Assembly (NCBI RefSeq): GCF_019703515.2
Contig: NC_059359.1
Location: 3,427,001-3,491,000 of the forward strand
Reading direction: 5' to 3'
Source of the DNA: Myxocyprinus asiaticus
Lineage: Eukaryota > Chordata > Actinopteri > Cypriniformes > Catostomidae
Length of the DNA: 64,000 nucleotides
The notes beneath the pieces were generated by a model. It searched no databases and was not told the origin of the DNA. It saw nothing but the letters and a program-made list of their open reading frames with translations. A program made the position numbers and the translations under genes. Positions 1 through 46,734 of the stretch are shown here, in pieces (the stretch's first letter is position 1; each line of letters begins with the position of its first letter).

Positions 1-703
1 GCACAGAAGCTGTGAGAACGTCCCAGGTCAGGGGGTCGTGGGAAGACAAGAGGCTGAATCCCGCCTTTAGCAGGCGCAGCTGGTTAGGGCGCAGCAGACG
101 AAGGTGACCCCAGGGGTCTTTATTGATCTTGGTAAAATGTGGTTCAGTCCAATATTACTAATCCAACCTCGAGTAACGTAGTAGAATTACACTCGACTGT
201 GAGGCTTATGAGCAGATATATGAAAAAGTATTAGGAGGGATAAAAGCTGCCTGGCAGCTGTAATTGGTGTATCTATTTCTTGGGAATCTGATTTGGAATA
301 TCGGGGATTATTGTAAAATGAGATGTCCATGCCTAGAAGAGTCATATTGATCAAATCTATGTGGGGAAAAAGTTGGACATTTCTGTATTGAATCTGTTTT
401 TTTCTAGATATGCTCAGCTGTAAAATATGGAATTGTCTAGAAATTGTGAGTGCAAGCTTCTTCCGGTAGGAACAAACAACTATGGTAGTTGGTAAAGTTA
501 TGCAAATTCATTGGTCAAAAGCTGTGTGAACCCTGTAGTAAACACAAGTCATTGTTTTGATTATCTATTTCATTGTTGTTGATTTTAAATTGTTTACTAG
601 CTCTCAGACATAAATTGGAACCCAACAGCAAGGAGAAATTAACATTTTAAGGTTAATTTGGAATGAATTGTCATTTTCAGAAGTGCATATTAGCTCTAAA
701 TAG

Positions 704-1961
704 TAGGGCTGGGTAATGATACAGATTTCCCGATTCTGCTTCGCAAGCTCTCGATTTGATCCCTATTTCGATTCGATTATATCAGTTCACATGGGTATAT
801 TTATGGGTGTACAATGTCCATTTTGCTTACATATTAGAGACATTTTCTCTTAACTAATGCTGTTCTACATTCTACTAGGTAACCCTTCTAGGTATAATTT
901 GGAAATCAATTTTTTTTTAAATGAATATTTTAATTCGTTTTTCATCATATTGGTCACGTTTTAGCAAATACAATTGTTCAAATTTGTTGTATTCCATCAA
1001 TAAATATCTTGAAATTGCATATATATATATTTTTTATTACATGTTTATTGTTTACATGCATAATCTGTACTATTTACAAGTATTTGTACTGATATGTAGA
1101 ACACGTGCTGAATTGATACTGTCTCTTTAAGACGACCAGCATCAGCCAGTGAACGCATATTAACGAGAGAACACACACGTTTTTTTCCATGTTATGTGTG
1201 ATTAGAATTTTATGTTTCTTTTTTTATTGTTTATAATCAACAACTGACTGTTAAGAAGAGAAAGGATATTATTAGAGACATTGAGCGCATTTTTATACCG
1301 ATTATGCGCAAGCCGACAACGTATGTGCTTATATAAACGCAATAAACAGCGTTCCTTTATCGGTGTAAGGTCATAAATGGTGTAAGAATAAACTGGTCAA
1401 AACAGGTAGATTTTTTGCAGATTTAGCGTGGCATGTAAACAGCTTTACTGGTGTTTTCACCGGCTTATCCAATTTGCGCACATTTTGAGCGCATGTCTCA
1501 TCAGGGTTTGATGTCAAAAGCAGAGAATAACGCGATTATTTCAAATCTCATGTAAACTCGTTTTTTTTTGCTTTGTCAGATTTTTTAAATAAGCTGATTT
1601 TTGGGAGTAATCCGCGTATTGGTGTGCATGTAAACGTGCTCATTATTAAATGACAAATGGATTGTGTGGATCTCGTCTTTGGACACAGAGAACGAGTCAC
1701 AACTAACTTTTACTATAAACGTGCAGTTTTTCGCCACTGTACTACTCAAATATTGGTGAGTGAAATTTGAACATTTACAAGCCAGTGGTTAAAATCTGAA
1801 ATTTTTTGTCAAAATTTAGTTTCTCATGTGAATAATTTACTCGCATTGTAGAGGGTTGTGCATAGACTTAACAATCAATCTTGGGGTTTTACAATCGATA
1901 AGAAGATCATTCAAACGAAGATCACGATGCATCGGAAAATCAATATTTTAACCCAGTCCTG
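704..1961. mobile_element. hAT-like non-autonomous DNA transposon
   Basis: The ends are similar inverted termini (TAGGGCTGGG at 704 and CCCAGTCCTG ending 1961). They are flanked by CTAAATAG (696-703) and CTGAATAG (1962-1969), an 8-bp target duplication with one mismatch, as expected for hAT elements. No transposase is seen inside. A second, inverted copy runs off the window end from about 63288, and fragments lie at about 58820-59040 and 55300-55400. Confidence 0.75.
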
Positions 1962-2097
1962 CTGAATAGCCATCACTAAATCTGAAGTGTGTTTTTTTAT
2001 ATTTAAATGCTTTCTCGTATCACAGCTGAATATGCAGAGACAACTATAAATAGCCATTTGTAGGTTTATTTCCGAAATTGGAAGCACTGTGACTCTG

Positions 2098-2245
2098 TAG
2101 CACCATCAAAACATTGCTATGTTTTTTGAGCCTCCCAACCAGCCCCACACAGCAACATTGACTCAGCCAATGGTGTGAGTTTGGGGCGGGACTATTTGTT
2201 TTACCCAACTCATGGTAGACAGGGGAGTGTTTGAGAAAACTGCTT
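2098..2245 (-). repeat. Inverted partner of the repeat at 4323-4440
   Basis: About 120-145 bp here is present in reverse complement at 4323-4440. Both copies share the GGCTGAGYCAATGTTGCTGTG stretch region and an adjoining CCCGCCCC/GGGGCGGG block. Family unknown; part of the repeat-rich ago1 intron 1. Confidence 0.65.
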
Positions 2246-2328
2246 AAAAACAATGATTATTTTCAGAATTCTGTTTGGTAACATGCATCTTTCACTTTGG
2301 CCAATAAAAAAACACCACAAAAACAACC

Positions 2329-2745
2329 CAATTTGGAATGCCCAATTCCCAATGTGCTTTTAAGTCCTTGTGGTCATGTAGTGATTCGCCTCAGTCTGGG
2401 TGGCGGAAGACGAATCCCAGCTGCCTCCGTGTCTGCATTTTATCTTATCTTATCATGTGGCTTGTTGAGCATGTTGCCGCAGAGACATAGCGTGTGTGGA
2501 GGCTTTGCGCCATCCACTGCGGCATCCATGCTCAACTCACTATGTGGCCCACTGAGAACAAACCACATTATAAATTATAGGAGGTTACCCTATGTGACTC
2601 TACCCTCCCTAGCAACCGGGCCAATTTGGTTGCTTAGGAGACCTGGCTGGAGTCACTCATCACACCCTGGGATTCGAACTAGCGCACTAGTGAGCTCTAG
2701 GGGTGGTAGCCAGCGTCTTTTACCACTGAGCTACCCAGGCCCCCC
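2329..2745 (-). mobile_element. tRNA-headed SINE, copy A
   Basis: On the minus strand the element begins with a tRNA-like head: GGGGCCTGGGTAGCTCAGTGG carries a box A match, and AGTTCGAATCCC a box B match. It ends in the conserved tail ATTGGGCATTCCAAATTGG. Nine copies of this roughly 400-bp family occur in the window, eight in this orientation. Protein-like translations across it come from the SINE body and are not genes. It sits in or beside the roughly 190-bp tandem array that follows. Confidence 0.85.
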
Positions 2746-2747
2746 GA

Positions 2748-3585
2748 GGATCAGGTTAGAAACTGGCCTTACTGGTACAGTCTTCAGGAAACTTCTTGGC
2801 CAAATAAAAAGCACATTAAAATCACTGCGGTACTTGTGAATTGCAGTGTTGCATAATTTTATATCAACAGCAAAATCATTGCAAGTATATTTTAAGTAAT
2901 CCGAAATATCGGCCAGTCCCACTTTCGATGATATTCGGCACTAATAGTGTGTTCAAAACTGGCCTGCTGAGGTGGTGAGGTCTTTAGAAAACGTATTGGC
3001 TAAATAGAAAGTGCATTAAAATCAATGCAACATTCACGAATCACTATGTTGCTTCATTTGATATCATCAGCAAAATCATCGGAAGTACATTGTCAAATAT
3101 GTCCCAGCCCTACTGTTGATGACATTTGGCACGAGGATCAGTTTTAAAACTGGCCTACTAGCACAGTCTTTGGGAAACTTACTGGCCATATAATTTTAAG
3201 CACATTAAAATCACTGCGATATACACAAATCACAATTTTACTTTAATTTGAATCGCTAGCAAAATCATTGCAAGTATATTTTGAGTATTTCCATATATGG
3301 CCCAGCCTAACTTTTGACAATATTTGACACAAGGAGCTGTTTTGAAGCTAAGTAGCCCTCTGGGACAATCTTTTGGAAACTTAATGGGCAAATAAAAAGC
3401 ACATTACATTTTTGCGATATTCACAAATCAGAGCCAGAAACTGGCTTACTAGCACAATCTTTACATATTGACTGATTAAAAAGCAAGATAAAATTATTGC
3501 GATATTCACAAATATCAGTGTTGCTTAATTTTTAAAAAGTGTTTTGAAAACTCTAAGCACCTTCACTTTTTATCGCCCAGCCCTA
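2748..3585. repeat. Degenerate tandem array, unit about 190 bp
   Basis: Four to five diverged units start near 2755, 2951, 3140, 3330 and 3425. Each carries AAACTGGCC, then GGCCAAATAAAAAGCACAT, then a CAGCAAAATCATTGCAAGTA block, and ends near a GGCCCAGCC motif. The last units are truncated. Single diverged copies occur elsewhere: in reverse near 37765-37860 and forward near 62090-62215. This suggests a dispersed element that was locally amplified. Confidence 0.8.
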
Positions 3586-4322
3586 ACGGAGAGCCACTTA
3601 TTGTTTACATGGTTGCTTGAAATCTGGCTCCATTTCTTGCCATCTGCTGCAGCTTTTGGATGATGCGTGCACTTGCGCTGGTGTTGAAGCACACATACAC
3701 AGCAACAGAGAGTTTGCTGTCGATCAAGAATTATCAGAGTCTCCTTGTATATTTCTTTAGCGTAAAAAGTGTATGGATGTTCTCCCGAGTGCCTGTAGCC
3801 CTTAAATTATACAGAGCTATAAAGTGAGCCTTATAGAATAAGATTGATGACCTTGTCACGGTCTAATGTTGAGGTGCGAGCTGACACTATAGGATGAATA
3901 AGTCCAAGGTCCAGCTCTCACTGGGTCCCCTTATCTCCATGACAATGTGTGTTGCTCTGCTGTTGCCATGGTGAGGCTGGGAATGTTTTGGGGCCCTTGT
4001 GTTTGTGTGTGCTGATGTGGAGGCGTGAGGGTCTTTCTCCCTCCGTCTCCCCCTGTTTGGGAAGGAGGGCAGCTGGGGCCTTTGTTATGATAGAGGGGCG
4101 TGTTCCTCATGACCAGAGAGGTGAAGGGCGTCACCACACACTAGAGATGTGGTTCGCAACTGGTATTACATTGGACGCTAAGTGGCATCCCAACAAAATA
4201 GCAAATTTGTTTATTGTACAAAAGTAAACAAACTGTAAAGTGTCTTATTTCTGTACCTCTAGTGGCACCAAACGCAATAGCAAATGAATGGATTTCAAAC
4301 AGTGATTTTTAAACTCTCCCTC

Positions 4323-4440
4323 CCTCTTCCATTGGTCAGAAAACAGATAATCCCGCCCCCAACTTGTGTTATTGGCTGAGCCAATGTTGCTGTGCCGGGC
4401 TGGTTCAGATGCTCAAACAAACAGAGGAATGTTTTGAAAA
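4323..4440 (+). repeat. Inverted partner of the repeat at 2098-2245
   Basis: This is the reverse complement of the block at 2098-2245. Together the two arms flank about 2.1 kb that contains SINE copy A and the tandem array, so they could be the remnants of one element's ends or two separate insertions. Confidence 0.6.
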
Positions 4441-5166
4441 TGTTTAGGGGAAGTGACCCAATTAAGCCCACCCAAATCTAAGTTTTACATGTTTTCTTAC
4501 ATACTGTACATTTTAACAGCCATCCAACAAAGTGAGTGTTAAACCAAAGATTAATTTCTCATCTAAACACTCGTATTATGTTTTGTCATAAACTGATAAA
4601 ATTAAGTTACTTTATTTAATCAGGCTTATATTGAACACATGTACCATTTAAGCCCACATGTGTTTTTAATAAGCCCACTATGCTTATTAAAATGTAAATG
4701 CTTCACATTTTACTAAATAAACATCTAGATTTAGACCTCAAGTAAATTATATGTTATATTATTATTATTTTTATCTGACAGTCCTTATAATTTTGTTGTC
4801 TGCCTATTCATTTTTCTCCCTGCAATGAAAACAGATTCTGTATGTAGAGTTGTCAATTAATTCAGTTTATTATGAGGTTCAGTGGTTTGTTTCAGAGTGG
4901 GCTTATTAGGAACAATAGGGTTCAGTGGAAAATAAACCTCAATTTAAATTAGAGTCAAGGTAAACATGTAATAAAACTATATTTACAATGTAGAGCATGT
5001 TTGTTATTTGTGTTTAAACACATAAAATTATTATTCTGCATTTAATCTATGAGCAAACAGTCTTTTCAAAGGCACTGTTCCTTATAAGCCCACATAATTA
5101 CAGACAGTGCACTAAATCTTGTTTGAGCTCAAGAAGCTTCTTAAATATTTTCATTTAATTTGGTTA

Positions 5167-5738
5167 CATTGGAGCGTCAAGTGAAAACTAATTTTGTTTA
5201 TCTAGAAACAGGTCCTCCATAGCGATAGCGACAACAGAGCACAACACAGCTGCACACAAAACAGAGAACAGAACTTACTAAACATGTCTGAAGAGACTGT
5301 AGTCAAAGAATTGATGTATTTCTATGCCCAACCTTATTTTTTTTAACGGAGTACTCGGAAATCAAACAGAAACATAGAGCAGGCTACAGGCAGCCACAGT
5401 CACACTGTGTCCTAACCTGACACGCGATAAAATGTATATTTTCTATGGTAATCAGAGATTTTTACCTAACCAGCAGTAACGAGTGACGGTACATTTCTAT
5501 TGATCGCTTGTTTTATATTTTCGTCATCGCGCGGGTAACTCCGTCCACTGTAAACTGGCACCGGTGCAAAAACTTTCCCAAAAAAATAAGGCTGAGCATA
5601 GAAATGCATCAATTCTTTGACTACAGTCTCTTCAGACATGTTTAGTAAGTTCTGTTTTGTGTGCAGCTGTTGTCACTATTGCTGTGGAGGACCTGTTTTT
5701 AGATAAACAAAATTAGTTTTCGCTTGAACGCCCCAATG
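5167..5738. mobile_element. Foldback (long inverted repeat) element
   Basis: Arms of about 165-175 bp at 5167-5340 and 5580-5738 are near-perfect reverse complements. They start CATTGGAGCG and end CGCCCCAATG, with about 240 bp between. No coding capacity is seen. It lies about 90 bp upstream of the Tc1 element at 5831. Confidence 0.8.
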
Positions 5739-5830
5739 TTGCGAGGGGGCTGCGTGAACTGTTGCTCTTGTGCCCTATCATGAACGTGCACAGGAGATCA
5801 ACAGTCAGTGAACATTTTCACTAAATAATA

Positions 5831-7158
5831 CAGTTGAAGTCAGAAGTTTACAAACACTTAGGTTGAAGTCATTAAAATTCATTTTTTAACCACTCTACAT
5901 ATTTAATATTAGCAAACTATAGTTTTAAGTCGTTTAGGACATCTATTTTGTGCATGACAAACAATTGTTAACAGTCAGATTGTTTCACTTTTAATTGACT
6001 ATCACAATTCCAGTGGGTCAGAAGTTTACATACACTAAGTTAACTGTATAAGTATAAACACCATGGGACCACAAATCCATCATACCGCTCAGGAAGGAGA
6101 CGCATTCTGTCTTCTAGAGATGAACGTAGTTTGGTGCGAAAAGTTCGAATCAATCCCAGAACAACAGCAAAGGACCTTGTGAAGATGCTGGAGGAAACAG
6201 GTAGACAAGTATCTATATCCACAGTAAAACGAGTCCTATATCGACATAACCTGAAAGGCTGCTCAGCAAGGAAGAAGCCACTGCTCCAAAACTGCCATAA
6301 AAAAGCCAGACTACAGTTTGCAAGTGCACATGGGGACAAAGATCTTACTTTTTGGAGAAATGTCCTCTGGTCTGATGAAACAAAAATGGAACTGTTTGGC
6401 CATAATGACCATCGTTATGTTTGGAGGAAAAAGGGTGATGTTTGCAAGCCGAGGAACACCATCCCAACTGTAAAGCATGGGGGTGGCAGCATCATGTAGT
6501 GGGGGTGCTTTGCTGCAGGAGGGACTGGTGCACTTCACAAAATAGATGGCATCATGGGGAAGGAAAATTATGTGGATATATTGACGCAACATCTCAACAC
6601 ATCAGCCAGGAAGTTAAAGCCCGGTCTCAAATGGGTCTTCCAAATGGACAATGACCCAAAGCATACCTCCAAAGTTGTGGCAAAATGACTTAAAGACAAA
6701 GTCAAGGTACTGGAGTGGCCATCACAAAGCCCTGACCTCAATCCGATAGAAAATTTGTGGGCAGAACTGAAAAAGCGTGTGCGAGCAAGGAGGCCTGCAA
6801 ACCTGACTCACTTACACCAGTTCTGTCTGGAGGAATGGGCCAAAATTCCAGCAACTTATTGTGAGAAGCTTGTGGAAGGTTACCCAAAACGTTTGAAGCA
6901 ATTTAAACGATTTAAAGGCAATGCTACCAAATACTAACAAAGCGTATGTAAACTTCTGACCCACTGGGAATGTGATGAAAGAAATAAAAGCTGAAATAAA
7001 TCATTCTCTCTACTATTATTTTGACATTTAAAATTCTTAAAATAAAGTAGTGATCCTAACTGACCTGAGGCAGGGAATGATTTCTACGATTAAATGTCAG
7101 GAATTGTGAAAAACTGATTTTAAATGTATTTGGCTAAGGTGTTTGTAAACTTCAACTG
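5831..7158 (+). mobile_element. Tc1-like element of the Sleeping Beauty/salmonid type
   Basis: The terminal inverted repeats are CAGTTGAAGTCAGAAGTTTA at 5831 and its mirror ending 7158. Each is paired with an inner repeat (GGTCAGAAGTTTACATACAC near 6015; mirror near 6945), giving the IR/DR layout known from Sleeping Beauty-type elements. Both ends abut TA, the Tc1 target dinucleotide. The element carries the decayed transposase annotated at 6051. Confidence 0.92.
6051..6937 (+). pseudogene. Tc1/mariner transposase, N-terminally deleted and with stops
   Basis: The reading frame encodes the DDE transposase of a Sleeping Beauty-type Tc1 element. The first-half HTH (about 55-60 residues) is missing: the frame opens at Y-K-H-H-G-T-T, next to the inner repeat. 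The rest of the DNA-binding domain, SDETK (first Asp), DNDPKH (second Asp) and NPIENLW (Glu) are all present. Two TAG/TGA codons, at 6497 and in VAK-stop-LKDK near 6686, each replace a tryptophan. The end ...GNATKY is intact. This copy cannot make transposase. Confidence 0.9.
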
Positions 7159-7439
7159 TACATTAGATTTCGTTTTGTTTCTCACCAAACCTTATCGTAT
7201 TCTTTCATAACAATCATGAGTCTCATGGAATAATTTATTAGACTTCTGAGTTATACTTTTGTGTTCTTTTGAAGCTTGAAGAGGTAGTCATGCAGGATGG
7301 TCTTCAAAGACATTAGTCATTAATCTTAAATTTAAAAAAATATTTTTATTTTTAAAACACTGGACCTTAACTATTACTTAATTTACCAATTTAAAACCAT
7401 GACTTACACTGCACATAAATAACTAATACTGGCATTATA

Positions 7440-7775
7440 TTCATGCGGTTTAGTCAGAGGGGAACTGGCCCCCACAGTGAGTCTGGTTTCTCCCAAGGTT
7501 ATTTTTCTCCATTAACAACATCTTATGGAGTTTTGTGTTCCTTGCCACAGTCGCCTTCAGCTTGCTCACTGGTGTTCTAAATACAGTTATTATATCATTA
7601 TTTAAGGTCTATACACATTTTACAATCATATTTAATCAAACTACACAATGATTACTTTATAGATATTACAGTTTCATTTCTGTTAAAGCATGATTTTCTG
7701 TAAAGCTGCTTTGAAACGATGTGTGTTGTGAAAAGCGCTATACAAATAAAAATGACTTGACATGACTAGTCACTT
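7440..7775 (+). mobile_element. SINE-like repeat with LINE-related tail
   Basis: The body resembles a common fish SINE: AACTGGCCCCCACAGTGAG, TTTCTCCCAAGG, then a 3' tail of GTAAAGCTGCTTTGAAACGA and AAAGCGCTATACAAATAAA. The recognition is from memory of such repeats. No tRNA head is visible, so it is probably 5' truncated or diverged. Confidence 0.6.
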
Positions 7776-7833
7776 CAAACTGCCCTTGTATGACATCACT
7801 GAGCACCGTCTTTTTGTATGTGTTAATAAAAGT

Positions 7834-7908
7834 AAAGAAAGTCATAAAAACACAGGGGTGAGTAAACTATGACTGAATTTTCATTTTTGGGTGAACTATC
7901 CCTTTAAT
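7834..7908 (+). repeat. Half copy of the GGGTGAACTATCC MITE family
   Basis: This is only the right end of a palindromic MITE: GGGTGAGTAAACTATGAC then TTTTGGGTGAACTATCCCTT. Fuller copies lie at 11189-11369, 44048-44207 and 45643-46070. Confidence 0.65.
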
Positions 7909-8204
7909 CCATTAATAATTGTTTTGATTTGATTATTATTAGTAGCAGCACTAGTTTTGAGTTACTATACATCTGGCCCATCTCCCTACTCTCTATTTTC
8001 ATCCCAAGGCCTTCCACCCCCTACTTGTTCTGGTCACCATTCTCTTTGTTCCTTTTTCCTTTTGTCCCATGTCAATACACACTCCTGTCACCATATCTCT
8101 ACACACATAATCCCTCAAACCCCCAATTCTCTCTTCTTTCAACATCTCCCGCTCTTATAACCTTCCCCGGATTGCCAATGCTAGTATCTGCTTTGTGACC
8201 TCTC

Positions 8205-8207
8205 TCC

Positions 8208-8274
<67 letters not shown>

Positions 8275-8275
8275 T
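8205..8275. repeat. (CT)n microsatellite
   Basis: An uninterrupted CT dinucleotide run of about 60 bp within a pyrimidine-rich plus strand. It lies in ago1 intron 1. Confidence 0.97.
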
Positions 8276-8514
8276 TATTCTATGTCTCTCTTTCTCTCAA
8301 TTTTAAATACATTTTTTTATGACTTTTTTCGTGATTGTTTTCTCTTATAATATTGCCAAACACACAAAATAAAAAGCAGTGAGAGAGAAAAAATAAATAA
8401 AATTAAAAATAAGTAAAAAATAAAATAAATAAATAATATGCCATTATTGATAACAAAAAAATGTGCAATATATGAAATGCAGTAAAATAAAAATACAATA
8501 AAATAGAATAAAAT

Positions 8515-9087
8515 TAGGGATGGCTAATAAATGTATAATTGTTTTTGCCCAATACTGATTTTAACTAAAAAACCTATCTGCCGATAGCGATATTTTGCCA
8601 TTTATTTTCCTTATTTAGTCATCAGATCACTGTTTTGCTTAGGTACTATGCTTTAAGAAATGAACAAAGAGGTACAAAACCTATTTTATTGTTCAATAAT
8701 AAATAATTCCTACTGAACATGGGATGGATCTGTTGAACATGTGACTGGCCAAAATGTAAGAGAACCACAATGACTTAAAAAGATTAACAACAAATATGAT
8801 AACGATGATTGATGTTGTAATTTTTTAAACATTTTTGTACTTCAGTTTTTGCAGTTCTTAAAAATAGATATTATAATAGAATATTACAATTTAATATTAT
8901 GCATATTCAACATGCTTTTTTTATTTTATTTTTTTACACACTTTATACCATGCAATACATTTCATTGATTAATTATTAAAAAACCATTGGTTTTTCATAT
9001 GAGTGTTTTCATACTTTTGACCGATACGCAAATGGTTTTAATAATTAGCCGATAAATATTGGTGGCCGATACAGCTGTGCATTCCTA
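8515..9087. mobile_element. hAT-like non-autonomous element with perfect 8-bp target duplication
   Basis: Termini TAGGGATGGC and GCATTCCTA are inverted repeats. The flanks AATAAAAT (8507-8514 and 9088-9095) are identical, the 8-bp duplication expected of hAT. The subterminal motif GCCGATA repeats at both ends. Relatives with the same GCCGATA/ATCGG ends are at 16002-16538 and 58412-58817. It ends only about 150 bp before ago1 exon 2. Confidence 0.8.
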
Positions 9088-9238
9088 AATAAAATAGAGT
9101 GAATGTTTAACATTGAACCTCTAAGAAGACATTAATGAACATTAAGAAGATTTGTTTCTTAACTGTCCTCCACCAGTAAAATGTACATTTGATATTTTTT
9201 CTGCTCAACTGACAAAAATGATCTCTCTGTCTCCTCAG

Positions 9239-43791
<34,553 letters not shown>

Positions 43792-44047
43792 GCCTGTTTC
43801 TTTGCCACCCTTCACCGGGCACCCCCTCGAGCCAGTACACTGGGTGCTACCAGTTCACCTGGACAGAACTGAATATGGAGTTACACACTATGTTTTGTTT
43901 AATCTGGCTGAACTATGCTCTTTTTTTTTATTTAATTGTGTATTATTGTGTACTACCTTCACACTCCTACATGTAAGTATGTATGCAATATGGAGGGAAA
44001 GAATGCAGATGAATCTGTTGTTTTGTATGCCACTACAAAGCTGCCTC

Positions 44048-44207
44048 TTAAAGGGACAGTTCACCTAAAAATGAAGATTCTGTCACCCTCATGTCGTTAC
44101 AACTTTCTGCCTAACATCCTCTTTTGTGTTCCACGGCAAAAAGAAAGTCATAGAGATTTGGAACGACATGAGGGTGAGTTTCATTTTTGGGTGAATTATT
44201 CCTTTAA
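44048..44207. mobile_element. GGGTGAACTAT-family MITE in ago1 3'UTR
   Basis: Left TTAAAGGGACAGTTCACCTA and right GGGTGAATTATTCCTTTAA are inverted, each with TTAA. Inner TCATGTCGTTACAA is mirrored by GGAACGACATGA. As RNA it would fold into a hairpin of about 160 nt. Confidence 0.82.
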
Positions 44208-44765
44208 CATGTCCGTTTGTTCGGGCACTTGATGCAGAAGCCCCGAATAGAGGAATTGTTTTACTTCTTGCGTTTTGCATTATTTTTTATTGTTATTGCG
44301 ATTTTTTTTTTTTTTTGGTGAATATATGGTACATTAGCACTTAGTTTTAGTTTAGACACCACGCGGCCAGCATTAATGTATCGTCTGTGAAGCTGTACAC
44401 CGACAGTCTCACAAACGAAGTGCAGATGGCGATCGACTGTAGCATGCCACAGACACAGGTGTCTCCCACCATTGTCGCGGCGGTGTCACGGGTGTAGCCA
44501 ATCGTATTTAGACTTGCCTCGTTAGTTAAAGAGTGGTCGCATAACAATAGATGGACCATGGGGTGCGTTAAGTGCACTTGCATCAGCATAACATCGAAAC
44601 CAGCATTATGCACCAGCCATATGCGATGCCAACCGTGTAAAAGGGCCCTCGTCTTTAAGATGTGCATATTTTTGCACTTGATTCCTCTACGCTCTTCTAG
44701 AATGGGGTGATTTTGCTAGTTTAATCATCACACACACTTTCTGTGCACATAAATCTTCCTGCACT

Positions 44766-45414
44766 TAAAGGAATAGTGAAAAATGAACATTTTTGTCATC
44801 ATTTACTCAACCATATTATTTTCTTTATTCGGTAACACTTTACAGTAAGGTTCTGTTTGTTTACATTAATTATTGCTTTAGGTATAATGAACTAACAGTG
44901 AACAATTTCTTTGGTAATGTTAATTAATCAGTACAATTGTTCATTGTTAGTTCATGTAAGTTCATAATGCATTAGCTAATGTTAACATATACAACTTTAT
45001 TTTAAAAATGTATTAGTATATGTTGAAATTAATATTAACCAAGATTAATAAGCACTAAAATAAAGTATTGTTCATTGTTAGTTCATGTTAACTAATGCAG
45101 TTAAATTAATGTTAAGTGTCACCCTTTATTCTGTGAAGCACAAAGTGAGATGTTAGGCAGAAAGTTTGAGATACTACTCTTATAAATACTACAGAAGTGA
45201 AGGATGCTTTATACTGGCAAGCTCCAAAAAGGACTAAACACAATAAAAGTAGCTGTATTCCAAGTCTTCTAAAGCCATACGGTAGCTTTGTGTGAGGAAT
45301 AAAATCTCTTTGCACTTGTTTTATAGATAAAAAATGGTGCCTTGGATGCATTGTGCCAAGTTTGATGTCAATCTTGGAAAATGCCATTGTTTTTTAGGGT
45401 GATCGCAGTGCATT
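44766..45414. repeat. Diverged MITE fragments and AGTTCATGTTAACTAATGCA repeat
   Basis: A left MITE end (TTAAAGGAATAGTGAAAAAT with TGTCATCATTTACTC) is followed by about 250 bp in which TTAGTTCATGTTAACTAATG-type words recur. A reversed MITE body follows (GCACAAAGTGAGATGTTAGG). Boundaries are blurred. Confidence 0.5.
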
Positions 45415-45642
45415 TAAAGGAATTTTCCATGCTCGACACAAGGTAAACTCAATCAACAGCATTTGTTGCATAATTTGATCCCCCCTTTGATCCTTACACT
45501 AAGGCACTTACAATGGAAGTGAATGGGGCCAGTCCATATACATTAAAATACACACTGTTTCAAATGTGTAGCCACAAATTTTATGGTGCATTTTTGGAGC
45601 CTGATAATAAAAAATCACCATCCACTTTCAGTCACTTGCTTG
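45414..45642. repeat. Left half of a GGAATATTCC-family MITE
   Basis: TTTAAAGGAATTTTCCATGC, CAACAGCATTTGTTGCATAA and CACTTACAATGGAAGTGAAT match the left arms of other copies. The right arm is absent. Confidence 0.65.
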
Positions 45643-46070
45643 TTAAAGGGTTAGTTCAACCAAAAATGAAAATCCTCTCATGATTTACTGACCTTTAAGC
45701 CATCCCAGATGTGTATGTCTTTCCTTCTTCAGCAGAACTGAAGATTTTTTTGGTCCATACAATGCAAGTAAACAGGTGTTATCAGGCTGCTGGCTGTTTG
45801 ACGGTCCAAAAGTCACATTTAGGCAGCATAAAAGTAATCCACACGACTCCAGTTGATCAGTTAATGTCTTCTGAAGGAAATCGATAGGTTGGTGTAAAAC
45901 ATAAATCGATAATTAAAACTTTTATTAACTTTTTAAGTTAAAAAAATATGTAGTTTTTTACACAAACCTTCAGTTCTGCTGAAGAAGGAAGGACATAAGC
46001 ATCTGGGATGGATTAAAGGTGAGTAACTCATGAGAGAAGTTTCATTTTTGGATGAACCAACCCTTTAAGC
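45643..46070. mobile_element. Palindromic MITE in ago1 3'UTR
   Basis: The left TTAAAGGGTTAGTTCAACCA and TTCCTTCTTCAGCAGAACTG are mirrored by CAGTTCTGCTGAAGAAGGAA and TGGATGAACCAACCCTTTAA. Arms of about 100 bp surround about 220 bp. A partial right-end copy follows to 46194. Confidence 0.8.
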
Positions 46071-46734
46071 TCAGACATTCTGCCTAGCATCTTTTGCGTT
46101 TCAACCAAGAAAGATAATAATATGCGTTTGACGGGGGAGGAGGCTGTAAAAGATGGCAAAATATTCATTTCAGGGTGAACTATTCCTTTAAACCGTTTCT
46201 TCCACTGACCTCTGTAAACAAAGCAATACAAGGTCACCGAGAGCAGCTAGAGAAACTCGTATGGCACATTAGAGCTGCTATAGGAGGTTGAGACGCACAC
46301 GTTATGATATCCATTTGTATCTACCAAGAAATCAAATAATGCAGGATATCTTTATGTATATAGCTACCCACAACCTTCCTACACACAGGCTTGTGAAGGC
46401 TTTGCTTTCCTAATGGACCACCGACAACCCACATCACTCCTACCCTTACGTAGTCCTGCATTGTTTGGAAAGGTCTTGCCAGTAACACTGCCACATTCCC
46501 TGCCCACCTCACAAGCACCTTTAACCCCTCGCCTCATTTCTGTTGATGCAGTGAGCATGATGGGCACGCAGGAAAATGCCTTTTCCACAGGTTAGGGGTA
46601 CATTATGCCATGTAATCATGTCATATGGTGGATGTATGAACTGCATGTTTAAACTGAACTCGTTGTAAGTGGAGCCTCTCTGTATACACGTTAAGATTGT
46701 GTCCTTATACATTTGATGCTGTACATTTCCCGTT

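Larger units (their letters stand above)
1..9238 (+). other. ago1 intron 1 (3' part)
   Basis: No Argonaute exon is recognisable upstream of 9239. In vertebrates AGO1 exon 1 encodes only a few residues and ends in phase 1, which agrees with exon 2 beginning with the last two bases of a codon. The 9.2 kb is mostly repeats, described separately. Stretches 1-700, 4450-5160 and 7160-7440 show no gene or recognisable repeat. 3900-4130 is unusually GC-rich for the intron and may be constrained, but no function is visible. Confidence 0.8.

Noticed and set aside
2297..2839. A 180-residue open frame on the plus strand
   Set aside because: It lies over SINE copy A. Equivalent frames appear over copies B, D, E, F and I, so it reflects the repeat body and not a gene.
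1..9238. ago1 exon 1 or promoter within the window
   Set aside because: No CpG-rich stretch followed by an ATG and a phase-1 donor encoding an M-E-x-G-P-like peptide was found; it is assumed to lie upstream.
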